Of a DNA stretch of 64,000 bases, positions 22,600 to 36,600 are shown in pieces. The translations under genes were made by a program, and so were the position numbers. The first letter of the stretch is position 1. Every line of letters begins with the position of its first letter. A model generated the notes under the pieces. The model worked only from the letters and a program-made list of their open reading frames with translations. It did no database searches and had not been told where the DNA came from. This stretch comes from Blastomyces gilchristii SLH14081 (taxonomy: Eukaryota > Ascomycota > Eurotiomycetes > Onygenales > Ajellomycetaceae), in assembly GCF_000003855.2 (NCBI RefSeq), contig NW_003101674.1, positions 1,745,656 to 1,809,655 of the forward strand, given 5' to 3'.

Positions 22600-25500
22600 T
22601 GTTAATATCTTTATCACAATCAGATTCTTAGTGAAGATTATATTATTCTAGCTTATTAGAATTTACAGTATAAAAGTCATGTCTCAGCTTCTGCAGATGT
22701 CTTATCTGCCTGGATAATTCTTAAGTGAACTTATTCATCTTATCAGAATACTCTTATCACTGAACCTTGAATCAGAGCTTGCAATCTCACTTCTCTGAGT
22801 TAATAATCTCTTTAATCTGATATTCTCTTTCACTCTCTAGTGCTTCACAGATAGAGTGATGAGTCATAGAATACTCTTCTAAGAATTTCTTATATTTACA
22901 GAGTAAAGAGACATGAAAAACATTGTATATCTGTAACTTAGATAACAGTTTTAATCTGTAAAACTGTAAACTAACTTTCTTCATAATCTTACAAGGCCCT
23001 GTCTGCAAGAGATTCAGCTTCTTACTAGATCTCTACATAATAATGTTTTCTAGACTTAGTCAGACTCTATTATCTTTCTTGAAACTCTTTGTAATATGCT
23101 TGAAGTTATAGTATCTCTTCTGATACTCTTGAGCCTTTCTCAAGAATTCACAGACTTTCTTCTGAATCTTCTGAATTCTCTCAGTCTGTTCATGAGCATT
23201 ATCACACTCTATAGTATACTCTCATAGATTCATCAAGATTATTTATAAATGAGTTTCAGTGAGTATCTTAAAGAGAGTTTTGTCTGTGCTGACATACTTT
23301 GAGTTATTATACATGAACTCTGTAAGTAATAATCAATACACTCAGTCATTCTGATTGTAATTAACAAAGTATCACAGATACTGTTTTAATATACTTATCA
23401 GGTATTCTATCTGATCATCTGTCTGTTGATAAAAAGCCAGGCTTAGATCTTACAAGATCTTCAGTATAGTTATCAGATCAGATCAGAACTCTTCTATAAA
23501 GATTGATTCTCTGTCTGAGATAATGTTCACAGATAATTCATGCAACTGAATCACATTGTAGACAAAGATATAAGTCAAATTCTTTGACTTCAAGTTCTTA
23601 CAGATGAGTATAAAGTGTGTCATCTTAATAAAGTAATTCACTATCATCAGCACACTGTCAAAGCAGACATTATATATGTTCTTGCTTTCAGAGAGGCTTA
23701 TAAGAGCATTTATTTCTAGCTGTTTTCAAGGTTTCTGCAGAATGAGTAGAGAAGTAAGCTCTTTATATAGTTTAAACTGTACTACTCATGAATTCTGATA
23801 AATAGTATAAGAATTCATTATCTTCTTCATAAGTTCTTGTATCTTCAGTCAGAAGTATTTTCTTATAAGCAACTTATGAGTTCTAGTATCTGTAAAATAA
23901 CCTGCTAGAGAAGAGTCATGATACCTTTTAATAAGTTTTATATATAGAAACTTATTCATAGATATATAAATTCAGTTCTCTCTTTACAAGAGATTATTTA
24001 AGTCTCTTCAATTCTTTATTTCTGCAGGATTGATCTCTGCTATAAGCAGTTTCTGAATATACTGAGCATATTTATTCTTCAGTTGCAGTTCAGATAATCT
24101 GAATAGAAGATTTTATAAAGACTTATACTCTGTTTCTTCTTACATCAGATCTTCTACAGTACTTCTCAAAGCCTGTAAGCTCTTCAGATTATAGATACTC
24201 TCTTCAAGAATTCTTATAGAGATCTTCAGAGTGTTAACTCTCAGTGTTATAGAGAGTAGTTATACAGACTTCTTCTCTCTCTCTCTTCTCTTCTCTTACA
24301 GAGAATTGAGAGACTCTTCAGTCAATCTCTTTATAACACTCAGTTCAAGTATTCTGTGAAGCTTTTCTGTCTTCTCTAGTCTCTCTGTATCTGTTATTCT
24401 GATCTTCTTAATATAGTCTGGCCTGTGAGAGAGTTCATCTGCTGAGTTCTTAGTTTTCTTAATATATTCTATCTTGAATCAGAACTTACTCAGTCTCTAA
24501 GCTCAGTGAATCTGCTGCTGTGAGAGTTCCTTGATTGAAGTAAACTATTATAAGCTGTTATGATCAGTTCTAACAGTAATCACTGTCATGAAACTCTCAA
24601 AGTAGTGATATAGTAACAGAAGAATTTCACTATTATAAGAAGCTTCTGATTATAAATGCTATAGTTAATCTCTGTGAGTTGCATCTTCTGTGAGAAAAAG
24701 ATCACTGAAACTCAGTTCTTATTTAGCTGTAGTTATAAGACTATTTCTGAAATTATAAAGAAGAAGGTATCTGTCTTTAATCTGATTAAGAGTCAGAGAT
24801 CAAAGTAAAACAGTATCACTGTGTCTGTGAATATCTGTTTCAATCTTATAAAGACTCTATGAGCTTCTGAGATAAGAAAGTTCTCATAGTTCTCTCTTCT
24901 TAATAATCTTTTCATTCTCTGTTCATAGAATAACTTCTTCTTATTTTCATTCTTCAGTATGTCTGTAAGAGTCAAGAAGATTCTTATAAATACAAAGATA
25001 AATTATCTATAGAAATTCACAAAGCTCAGAAAGATCTGAATCTTATGAATACTAGTTAACTCTGATTATGATAGAATAGTCTCAATCTGTGAAGATTTCA
25101 TCTGAATATTATCTGCAGTAATTACATATTCTAGGAAATTAATCTGATAGACACTGAAGTTGCACTTTATAAGCTTAATATACAGTTCTGTCTCATCTAA
25201 GACCTTCAACACACTTTATACATGCTCAGTGTGTTCTTTCTTCTTCACAGAGTACATTATCACATTATTCAGATATATTATCATGAAGATATTTAGATAT
25301 GTATAAAGTATTTTATTGATGAAAGACTGAAATACTGTAGAGATATTAGTCAGATCAAAAGACATCACTAGATATTCAAACAATCTCAGTGCAGTTCTAA
25401 AGACAGTCTTCTATTCATTCTCAGACTGTATTTACAGCTGTGTATATATATTGATCACATTCAGTTGTATGAATATGACAGCTCTTACAAGATGATTGAT

Positions 25501-26100
25501 TACATTCTCAATCAGAGGCAGAGAATAGCAGCTCTTTATTATCTTGAAGTTCAGGTTATAATAGTCTACACACAATCTGAGATCTTCATTCTTCTTCTTC
25601 ATGAATATCACAGAGGCTTTCACAGAGACCTGTGAAGATCAGATAAAGTCATTCTTCAGATTCTTCTTCACATAGATCTGTAAGACCTCTGTCTTGTGAT
25701 AAGAGAGCTTATAGATTGATTCTCAGAAGGATTTCTACTCTTCTATTAAATCTATTATCAGATTCTTCTCACAGTGAGAAGAAAGCTCAGCTGCCTTAGC
25801 TAGGCTGAACACCTCTGTGAGATCTCAGTATTTCTCTGATATCTGAAGCTCAGTTTCCATGACTGTGAGATTCTCAGATACTTGTAAAGTCATTATATAG
25901 ATGAGCTTGTCTTCTCTAATTAACTCTGCAGCATTAACTGATTCTATCTCTGTAAGTGAGTCTGTCAACACTGATCAGAAGTATAAACCTGACTCACAGA
26001 CAGCTATGTGTAGATTGTGTCTTTAAAGCTATACAAGTCTCAAGTACATGTTATCTGTGATATTCATGATAATCACAGTTTTTACAAATCTTCTTCAGGT
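22600..26100 (-). pseudogene. F1 Ty3/gypsy chromovirus pol
   Basis: Minus strand. Reverse transcriptase runs from about 25800 to 25000, with an open frame at 25623-25432 (LRLCVDYYNLNFKI) and the YLDD box reading YLNN near 25275. RNase H spans about 24975-24420, with FIRLKQIFTDTVILFYFD at its start and SADELSHRPDY at its end. Integrase covers about 24150-23000. The integrase C-terminus is open at 23008-22787 (GPCKIMKKV, YNVFHVSLLCKY), the typical GPF/Y then HVSLL arrangement before a chromodomain. Mutation of both Asp codons of YLDD to Asn is a G-to-A change on this strand, as expected from the window-wide process. F2 carries the matching parts on the plus strand. Confidence 0.88.
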
Positions 26101-27504
26101 TTCAGAGAGATCTTACAATTCAAAGATGACTCTTATAAGTCTCTCAGCTCTCAGGTCTGAGTTCTCATACTCTGCTTATTATAAGAGCAGATTCTCAGTC
26201 TTCATCTTTCAGCTTATTCACTCTGTAAGCTTTAGAGACATTACAGTGATCTGAGATCCTGAGTTCATCAATGCTTCTCATGCTTATGAGACAGCAGTAC
26301 TGCAGTGCAGTCTCTTCTCATAAGCAAGTATTTTCATCAGAGAAGTAACAGATTCAGGTGTCAGCTTCAAGACTCTTAAGAAGGCTGTTACTGACTCTGT
26401 CTGTGACTTCTTAAATTTCTATTTTAATTTATCTGAACAGTTTGTGTGAAGATGTTCTGATTTAGAATAGATAAAGCAGAGTCTCTTTTTCTTGATCTTT
26501 CTGTTATATACTCTGTTTATAGAAGCTTGTAAGACTCTCTCTCTCTGCTCAGTAGTCAGACACAAATCTCTCTATATTTTATCATCTTTTTCTAACAAAC
26601 CTGTCCTCTGTTATTCTGACTCTCATGAGACTAGTCAGTGATTCACTTTCTGCAGATCTGTGACTCTCACAGTGATCTGTAAGCAGTGAATGAAAGTCAT
26701 CAGTTTCTTCAGAGTTAAGAGCTTAGAGTCTTGCTTAATGAGCTTGTTCTGCATGTCTTTATTCAGTCTCTTTAGAAATATCATTATTCAGGTCTTATTT
26801 CAGAGCTCTGTTTTCACAGATCTTAATTCATGTCACAATTTCATGAAGTACTGTGAGTAGTCTTTATCAGATTTCTCATCTCTTTTTCTAATATTGATGA
26901 TTGCAGCTCAGATATTCTCTGTTCAGCTTATAAAGTCTCTTAACTTATTCTCTAAATAGGTCTTGAGAATAGATCAGTGAGATCTCTCATGATCATTTTC
27001 TAAATAATTCAGCCAGTTCTTGGCTTCAGTGTAATAGAGGCCTGTCATTACATAGATGATAGCTTCTTCATCTTTCATATCACATAGCCAGGCTTGTGAG
27101 TCAATTTCAAATACAAACTTGCAAAAGCTTTTATAGATTGTGATTCAATAAGTGGCCTTAAGTGGTCATAGCTTAAGGAAGTTTCTTTTCAGTTCACAGA
27201 TATCTCTGAAGATCATATCTAGAGACTCAGTTTGAGAGTATTTGCAGACAGTAAGCATTTCTTATAGAAAAATAGCTTGATTCTGTGAGAGATGCTCAAG
27301 AATATTCTTCACTGAGATTGATTTATTCATGAATTTGAAAAGTTCCTCTGTCACAGATGCAGAGAATAATGTCTCATGAGTAGTTGATAAGTTCTCTGAG
27401 ACTTCTTTCATGAAGGTTATTCATGATTCAGATGACTGCTCCTGAGTGTCTGCAGTAGAGTTCACAGGGGTTAAAGTATATGAGTTTCTAGTTCTTTCAG
27501 TCAT
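26101..27504 (-). pseudogene. F1 gypsy gag
   Basis: The minus-strand frame starts at an ATG at 27504-27502 (MTERTRNSYTLTPVNST), 32 bp inside the LTR boundary. It reads with only a few stops through a capsid-like region, ending with a zinc knuckle at 26437-26478 (CFIYSKSEHLHTNC). There the second Cys is Tyr, a single G-to-A change from C-x2-C-x4-H-x4-C. Spacing and order (LTR, gag, pol) fit Ty3/gypsy. Several TGA stops are likely former CGA or TGG. Confidence 0.8.
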
Positions 27505-27536
27505 AATAAGTGATTGCTAACTGACTGAGCTTGAAA

Positions 27537-27794
27537 TATAAGAATAAGTGCTCACAGGTGATTATTCAGGTGTTTGCAGCTTGATGTGATATGTACTGTT
27601 AACTACTAGAAGTATTCACAGTATAAAGATAAAATGTAGAGATTAAATGTATAATAGCATTCAAGCTGAGTTATAAATAGTATTCGTGAACTCCAGTCTA
27701 TATAGTTATGTGTAGCCAAGGGCCGCTAGCCCTATTGATTATGCGAGAGATAGGAATAGAGGTAAAGAATCCGCGAGGAGCGGGATTTCTTACA
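27537..27794 (-). repeat. F1 gypsy right LTR (5' LTR in element orientation, 258 bp)
   Basis: Partner of 20547-20804. It ends GCGGGATTTCTTACA, followed by the duplicated ATATG (27795-27799). The outer 100 bp retains CpG (GCGAGAGATAGG, CCGCGAGGAGCGGG), while its inner start is mutated. Confidence 0.92.
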
Positions 27795-27799
27795 ATATG

Positions 27800-30700
27800 A
27801 TACAGCATTCAGTGACTAGATTCAGTAGCTTTCATCTTTTGTAATTCTGTCTCATGCATTATACTGTCTTTCTTCACTCACTCAGATCACTACAGTGAAC
27901 AGCTTATTAAAACTAATCTCACCTGATCTCTGAGCATTCTCAGAAGTTGAGATGACTTGATCTCATATATCTGTGAATGTTTCAGATGCTTTATTCTCTG
28001 TTATCTCTATGATTAAACTGATATAAACAGTTAAATTCAACTCTGAATTTCTTTTTCTTCTGTGATCTGACTTATATATAAGTCTGTCACTTTGAGATTG
28101 CTCTTTATCATGTTGCACTCACTGTCTGTGATATATTAACATATAATCAGCTACAGTCTTATCACTTATTAAAGTATGATATTCATCTGATTTCTTCATT
28201 ACTTCTCATTCTTTTCTTATAATCATGAAAAGATTGAAATAAGTGAGATTATCTGATTTGTAAGTGTCTATGATTTCTCTTACTTTATAAGACTTTTCAA
28301 TTATAAGTCTCTTCTTTTTCAACACTGATAATAGTACTGTAGATAATTATAATTCACTCAGATCTTGCATCTTTGCTTTTATAAGTTATGAATTATTTAT
28401 TAAGTTATATAAGACTCATCTCTCTGATTCTTTCAATGCATATATTCTCAGAGAATGTGATTTAAGTATTTTATATGACTCAAACCATCTAGATTGAAAC
28501 TTCTCAGAACTCTCATTGTATATAAGAACTCATATTTTCATCTTGAGACTCAATTTCTTAACTAGTGAGTCTCATATTCTTTTCAATTGAATTACTCAGT
28601 TCAAGAGTAACTCATTAGCTTTTACATATGCATGACTGATCTCTTTCAATCTTGATTTCATATCTGCAACTGTTGTATCTGTAACTGCTACTGCTGTGTC
28701 TATAACTGCTGTTCTCTTTCCTACCTTTTTCAAAGCATTCTTCAGAATGCGCGGATGCAATTCATACAACAGGAAGAATAATGAACACTTAAAGACTGCA
28801 TACTGTCAAATTCATGTGATCAATAGTGCCTGCCTGAGATATTCATTTCATAGTCTCATAGACTTGCTCACTAGATATTTCATCAGCATGTTGTTCAGAA
28901 TTTCATTCAAGTGTTTCATCTTTCTATTCATCTGCAGATGATATGACATTGTTCTATGATATCTTGTCTGTAATTGACTTATAAAATGTCTCACTACTTC
29001 TTCTACAAGATTCACACTATTATTAGTTAGAATCTTGCATGACATTTCATATTTAATATAGATCTCATTATGTAGAAACTTTGTCATCATCTTCTCTATT
29101 GTCTCTGAAACTGCTTTTATAACTGATCAGTCAGTAGTGTAATTAATAGCAGTGATTATTCATTGATTTTCATTTGATGTTTGTAGTAATATGTCTATAA
29201 GGTTCATCTCTCATTATTTAAATGATTGTATTGTATACTTCATCTGATATTGTACTTTCTCACATTCTAACTCTTTCTTAGATTCTTTCACAATCTGATA
29301 ATTCAGGCACTTGTAAGTGTACATCTGAATGTTCTCAGCCATGCTTGGTCAGTATACTCTTGATTTGAGTATACTCATGAGTTCAGAGCTTTCTAAGTGA
29401 CTGAATTCCTTGTATATGTAAGTCACTAAGTCATGTCTAAATGAAGATTCTAGATAGAGAGCTTCTGCATATTCTAGATCATGGTAAAGCACAATATTGT
29501 TTTTCAATTTCCTCAGCTTGAAGTTTAGAAACATTTCTTCTACTACTTGCATAAGACACTTATTATCTGACATCTTGTCATTCTTCAGGTGAGAGATTAT
29601 AATGTTCACTTATTCTGATTTCTTGCACTCTCTCAGTGTGTTTAATATGAACTTCTCTTATATCTGATTTGCAGAATCCTTACTTATGCAATCAGATCTG
29701 TAACTGATTACATCAGATATTACAGTATTCAATCTCTTTCAGTATTTAATATGAAGATTGTACACTTGAAACTCTGAGATTCAATATACTAAGTATTTGA
29801 AAGGTTTTATTGTCAATTATAGATAGATGAGGCTTTCATAATCTGTGATCACTGTTATCATATGTCTGTTATTAATATATCTATTTCATAACATTAGTGC
29901 ATGCTTGATCACTAGTAATTTCTTTTTATACACTGAGTAATTGAGCTCAGTGCCTGATAGTTTTCTATCATTGTACATCATCAGATGCAGCTTGCTGTTC
30001 TTACTCATCTGTAGAAGAGTGTCTTCAATAGCTCATTCAGATATATCTGTCTCAATGTAGAAAGATTTATTATAATCTGATTGAATAAGTACTGAGAATG
30101 TTGTTATACATTTTCTCAGTGTGAGAAAAGCCTCTTCACACACAGTATTTCAGATGATTGAATGAAACTTCTTCTTTTACAGATTTATATCTGTTTCTCT
30201 TAAGAGATCTGAGAGTGATGTAGATATTTATATGAAATTCTTGATAAATCTGCAGTAATATGAGATCAACTTAAGAAACTATTATATATAATGTTCATTT
30301 CTCAGCTGCAGTCAATTTGCTATGACATTCAATTTCTCTGAGATAAGATGTACATAGTTATCACTCACTAAATATTCTATAAACTTCAACTCTTTTATTT
30401 CAAACACACACTTTATTGATTTAATATAGAGCTTATATTCTGTTAGAGTTGTAAGCACTTCATTGAGATGCTTCAGATATTTGTTGTATAAGTTTGAAAA
30501 GACTAGAATGTTATTGAGATATATGAGATATGAGATTTTATTCTATTTATAAAGAATTGTATTCATTATTATTTAAAAGAAGACAGATACATTTATTAAA
30601 CTGAATGATATTATCAGAAATTTGAACTTTTCTCATTATATATTAAACACAGTTCATGAGACTGACAGTTCATCTACACAGATCTGCCAGTATTCTGAGA

Positions 30701-31650
30701 GAAGATTAATCTTTACTAGATATCAGGTATTTTCAACTGTATTCAACTGTTGTTGAATTTATGACAGTGAATATTCATTCTTGATTGTAAGCTTATTGAG
30801 TGCTCAATAATTGATACACATTCATTACTTCTCATCTGTCTTTTTCCTGAATAGAACTGAAAAGCCTCACATACTTAATAAGAATTGTATGAGATCATGT
30901 TCTAAAAGGTCTGTGATCTGATACTTCTGTTCTCTGAAATGTGTTTATGACAGAGGGTACACATTCTGATTAACTGGTTTTGTGTCCCTCATATCAATGT
31001 CATATACAAATTCTTGTTTCAGTAGTAATTTCAGTGAAAGATCTGTTCAGAAGATCTTCTCATGCTTCTTCAAAAGCTTCTTCATACACTTATTCTTCTG
31101 TATATTCTTTATCTTGATTTTCTCCACTTCTGAGTTCTGTATGATATACAGAATACTTTCAGATGAGGTCTTGTGAATCATTCTCTTTACTTATTAATGT
31201 ATAAGCAGATTTAATCCTTCTATATCAGAGATGTGAAATGTTCTTCTCATATCAGTTGATAGAATTGTATGAACTGTTTTCTTTCTATTGATTAACTGTA
31301 TATGATATGTACATTATTGAATCTGTGAATTGAATCTTTGAAATCAATTAAGTCTGAGAATAAGATCATATTTCATGTTCTACAGCTCTCACACTCAAAT
31401 ATAGCCAGATCATTCTTTAAAATGCAAGAGAACTCTTACTCTTGCAGATGATATTAAATATCAGTTATCAGATAATCTTATATATTGAGAATTCTTCACT
31501 CAGCAGACCTCTTTCAGTCTTCAGATTATATAATTATCAATATATTATATAGAAGCTTCTGTGTCTACTAACACTTTTGCAGTCATCTCTCAATTCTTAC
31601 TCAAGTATCTCTTATACATTAACATTTCAGATCTCAAGACATTGAGATGA
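27800..31650 (-). pseudogene. E1 Ty3/gypsy pol
   Basis: Minus strand, heavily interrupted. Reverse transcriptase covers about 31000-30380, RNase H about 30250-29700. The integrase zinc region is open at 29609-29349 and the core at 29090-28848 (CKILTNNSVNLVEEVVRHF, where D-N-G is expected near the second catalytic Asp), followed by YHLQMNRKMKHLNEIL. The C-terminal part continues to about 28100. The collinear copy E2 (50430-54300) has better preserved pieces, such as an intact YLDD. F1 is inserted just beyond the C-terminal end. No chromodomain was recognised. Confidence 0.85.
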
Positions 31651-33058
31651 GTATTTACTTCATTCTCATCTGCATCTCAGTCAGAAGCCTGCTTCTTCTT
31701 AATATTCACAGAATTCAGAGAGTCATCTAATACAGACATCTCTTTCACTTTGAAGACTTTTCATAGAATATCAGTGAGTATCTCTGAGCTCACTGATTCT
31801 GCTAGTTTTTTAACTCTCTTATTTCTCTTGACTGTGCACACTGAGTGTAATCTTTTATATCATGATTTTAATATCTGTAGTTGAAGCAAGCTCAATGCTT
31901 ACAATATCAAGATTTTCACTTAGAGAATTTCTTTTTTAAGAGATTTAGTACTTTAGTAATAGCATTCAGATCTAGATTCATCATATCTGAGTGTGTGACT
32001 TGTGTTATAGAAGTCTGATTATTTATTCTCTGCTGAGATATACTTGATTGCAGTATTTTCTATTATAATTGACTTACTTATTTTCATACAATGAGAATGT
32101 TATATGCTTCTTTCACTGTGTCTGATTATAAGGTTAAGTATTTTCATTTCACTTTCAACTCAGATATAAGATTATGAATGAAGATCTGTAAATGAAAAGA
32201 TGTTGAAAGCTCTTCATTCAATATGAGATAGTGTAAGCTGAAGTGTGTAAAGTATAATGTAAGATTACTCACTTATCTACATTCAGTGAAGCATTTGTAA
32301 TACTTATCTTATATATTCACTTTCTCAAAGTTGTACAAGATTCATTTGAAAAACTCATTTCATATTCATGAAAATGAATATTACTCTGAGTCTGTGAGAT
32401 TTATCTTTTCATCAGTTATTTATAATAACTTCACTTTTCTGTGTAGAAATGCAGAAGATCTTAAGACTTGTTGAAATTTCATTAACTATCTGTCTGTAAG
32501 TTCACATTCAATCTGATAATATAATTGCATCTGACTTAGTCAGCTGATTGCAGCATCATTCTTTCAGTCATTATTGAAGCTTAATGACTCTGACAGATCT
32601 TTCAGCTTGATATATTTCATGCTCAGATTCTCATTCTATGCAGTGATCTTTAATGATGTGTATACTTCTGATGAGATTGTGAACAATCATGATAAAATCT
32701 TCAGATTCAGTGTAGTTATCTGTCTGTGTAAACATTTGATCTGTCACTGTAGACCTAAGATCTGATTTTCTCTATTCTTATTGATGATGATGATTGTGTT
32801 AATAAAGCTCTTCATAGTGAATACTTGATCTGCAGTGAATGTCAATTGTTATTTAGCTTTCATCTCAGTCTGTCACTGTGTATGCAAGATCTCAATCTCA
32901 TTTAGAATTCTTGTACACATACAGAGCTTCAATTTCAGTTCAGTGATTTCAGCTGCTTTTCTTACTGCTTTAAGTAAACTCTCTGAGAGATTCTGTATAT
33001 CTTTCAGTTCAGATAGCAGAGAAGAATGTTGTTCATATTAACTAGAAGAGATATTCAT
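31650..33058 (-). pseudogene. E1 gypsy gag
   Basis: Minus strand from an ATG at 33058. The zinc knuckle at 31847-31888 has Tyr at the second and last Cys positions and a stop inside; the E2 copy at 54521-54562 is intact. This pair is a clean record of C-to-T mutation on one strand. The N-terminal part is predicted helical (compare E2: SESLLKAVRKAAETAELKLK). Confidence 0.8.
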
Positions 33059-33468
33059 TTCAGTGCTTTCTTATTAATTATATAATATCTATTGTTATAT
33101 CACTGTATCATTATATCACTATATTATTATATGATTTCTGTTATCATTATATGACTTCAGTGATGGCCATTCTTCTCTTTTATCTCTTTAAGTGAAGAAT
33201 GGTCTTCTTTGAATCTGATTCACTGCTCTCATCTCTTTTCTCACATCTCATTCATTCGCATACATGGCATTTGCCTGAGTGTGGAGTTTTTCTTCAACAA
33301 GTGAAGCAGTATCAATCAGATACTCTTTCACTCATCACTCTTCATACACTATCTTTTAAGACATTCTAGAATCACACTGATATGATAACTATAAATCACT
33401 TCATAGACAGAATTATCACACTCTGAAGAAGTCTGTACTTCTCACTGATTTTTAGACATACTATCAGA
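33059..33468 (-). other. E1 5' leader between LTR and gag
   Basis: About 400 bp non-coding, with repeated TATCACTATATTATTATAT-type units at 33090-33150 that are also present in E2 (55760-55830). It adjoins the 5' LTR at 33469 and would hold the primer-binding site just inside it (minus strand TCTGATAGTATG); I do not recognise the tRNA. Confidence 0.6.
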
Positions 33469-33635
33469 TGTGATTCAAAGGTTGCTTAAGTCAGTGTATG
33501 ATTACAGGTGTATGCTAGCTTCTTATATATTGTACACTAAATTAATTAGTGGCCGCTATGGCCTCTTTACACTCGTAAGCAAGTTCGGAAGCGGCCGTGT
33601 TATTATCCGACGGTCGTACGTTCTTCCGAACCACA
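33469..33635 (-). repeat. E1 gypsy right LTR (5' LTR in element orientation, 167 bp)
   Basis: TGTGATTCAAAG to CGAACCACA. It has the same length as 12496-12662 and is followed by the target duplication TTTG. The outer half (GGCCGCTATGG, GCGGCCGTG, CGACGGTCGTACG) retains CpG. Confidence 0.92.
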
Positions 33636-36600
33636 TTTGATCTCTAGTTTTTGCTGTAAAATATTAATAAGTCACTCAGCATTCTTCAGAGCATCTGCAA
33701 AGATATGAAGATTGTCAATATATATGATTATATACAGGTGTTTTCAGGCTGAATGCTTTCAAAGAGCAGAATCATAAGAACTCAGACTGAAGCCATTTTC
33801 TCACAGTATAGCTGTCAAGTAGTTATATCATATTTTGATAGCTGAATTCAATTCATATAGAGATTCTTTAACTGCACAGATAAGTATACACTGAGTTTCT
33901 TATTCAAAGTCTGTGAGTTGTCTTATATAGACTGTTTTCTCTAATCTATCATACAGATATATCATTACTATATTCACTTATTATAGAATTCAATCACACT
34001 TTGCAGTGATTACAAACATTATTCAATTTATTATATCTGTAATCACAGAAGTGTAAGTCTTCTAGTGAGTGTCTTTCTTCAATCAGTTACTATATATAAC
34101 TTATCAAGATTTTTATAATATATCATTCTTATCAGTATTGAAATCATCAGAGCAGTTCTTTTTAACAAATACTCAGTAATCAGATATCACTGATTCATTA
34201 TATAGAACATCAGAATGTGAAATAAGTGTTCAGATCTTATGTCTCTCAAGGTCAGATATTTTACATTACATTGATTTCTTTCAATAATCTTCTACTCTCT
34301 CTGATCTATTCATAGCATTCTTGTGTGATTTCAGAAGAGAATCAGTAATGAGAGTGAAAGTATAAGCTGCAAATGCCTTTGCTAACTGCATTCAATCTGT
34401 ATTTATCAATTCAGAAATGTCAGAATTCTTCACTAAATAGATGATAGAAACAGTGTCAGTTGCTGCAGTTATAGTAGTTATAGTAATCTTCAGTATTTCT
34501 TACACTTTTGCAGAGAAAATCACATCACATGTGTCAATAATTTTATCTGTTGTAAAACTTCATAAGTGATAGATTGAATATTCACAGAATCTGATAAGCT
34601 TATATGAATCAGTCTGTGCAGACAACTTATTCAACAGCTTCTATGATTCATGAAGATAAGTAAAAACATCAGTTTCAAGCTTGTGAAAATGTGTGATCTG
34701 CAGCAGAGCATTTGTCAATACTGAAAAAGAAATTGTATGAGAGCTATGAACAGCTTCTTTACTATCATCATCTGCAACTGCAGATCAATACTTTTCATTA
34801 TATAGAACTGTAGATGTGAGTGTATTATTTATGATTGAAACAACTGTTTTCAGAATGTCTGCTCAGAATTTCTTCAGAATCTTTTTATCAATAAGAACTA
34901 CTCTGATGCGGGTCATAATTGTATGTATTCCGCGCTCAGACACATCATCTTGATATAATGATTGAGAAGTAGTTGATTCTCATACTGCATCATTATTAAT
35001 GAACAATGCTGTAATCTTCATGAATCTGAACACATTATTAACATTGATTCTGACATATACTAATACAGTAAAATCTAAGTTCTTCATGAATTGAACTCAG
35101 TGCACATAGTAATTATAAGCTTGGTTCTTGATATATAAGAAATAGATTCATCTATATCTGATCATATTATCTGTGATTAACATGTAATATTTATTGCTCT
35201 GCTGTGATTCAACAGAGTGATCTGTAGACTCACTTAATGTTTATCTGTCATCTGCAAGATTGATATGAATTCACTTCATTGAGTGTATGACTCATAGTAT
35301 GAAGATGATTGAGTATTTACCTATCATACTCACTTTAATGCAGATGTCACAAAAGAAATTGATCTTAATATCTTTAACATGAATGTCAGATAGTGAATTC
35401 TTTGTCAATACTATAATAGCTTCTGCATGTATATGTTCTAGATCAACATGTCACTCTGCAAGTGTTTTCACAGTTATAGATGATTCTTGATGTTGAGATT
35501 GATCAACAGTGAGATCATTGTCATTAATAGTGACCATGGCTTTAACATAGTCATTATTATATACATATGATTTCACTGTGAAGTAGACTGCTTTAGACTC
35601 ATAATGTACATCAACTTCTGATATTCTTTCAACTATTTTATAAATTGAGTTTTGAGATGTATAGATTACAGTGAAAATCACTCTACTTAATGCTTTAATG
35701 ATGAAATAGAACAGAGTGTTTAAGCTTGAAAGCATATATTAAAAACCCTGGTCCTTTAACCTGATGAATAATAATAGATTGACTGTGAGGTTGAGAATAT
35801 AATAAACATTGCAGACAGTGATATTCTCTTCTTCAGATTCTAGAAGAAGATCATTGATCTCTTTGACATGACTATAATCTTCATCTGCTATATAAATCTT
35901 CATACTATCATCATACATCTTTCACTGAATGAGAGACTACTTTTTATCTGTTATGTGAAAACTCACACATGTGTCAAGAAATCAAGATTTGCTTGTTATA
36001 TCAATAGTTACTGAAAAAGCAATTGCTGTGTTGATAGCTGCAGATTGTGAGATCATAAGATCAGAGAATTTCTTCTTCTTATTATCTTTGTTCCTCTTTT
36101 TATCCTTCTGCTTGCCGCGTCTGCTGATACTAGTATTATTACTATTATTCTTCTCAGATGTAATGATATATTTCTTATTTAACTCATATCACTGTTCAGT
36201 AGCAAGTTCTGAATACAGATGCTAACAGGTGTTTTTTCAGTGTTATCTCAATCTGCATATCTCACATTTAAAACTGTGTGTGAATAATGTAGTGAGAGTC
36301 ATGATAGTTGCATTGACTCACTGAGACTGAGAATATTCATTCTTAAACTTGCTTGTACAGTTTATTAACTGTTTTATGAGATTATCAATATTAATATTGC
36401 ATATAGAGTTCTGACCAGATGTGTAGAAATTGTCTAAATATGTCTTGATAAAAGACTTTTAATGCTTCTTCAGATCAACAAGAAAGAGATCATGATAGAA
36501 GTCTTTCAAGTTATTTATCAATTTCTTATAATGTGTAACTAGATAATGAAATCTTCTCTGAAATATCAGATAATTGTTATCTCTGACATGTAAGATAATT

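Larger units (their letters stand above)
20805..22600 (-). other. F1 3' region between pol and LTR (about 1.8 kb)
   Basis: Unusually long spacer for a gypsy element. Its LTR-proximal part is shared with F2 at 57224-58408 (reverse complement in this numbering), so it belongs to the element. Antisense (plus strand) there is a weak open region, described separately at 21660-22330. Sense-strand pol is not recognisable here. Confidence 0.7.
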
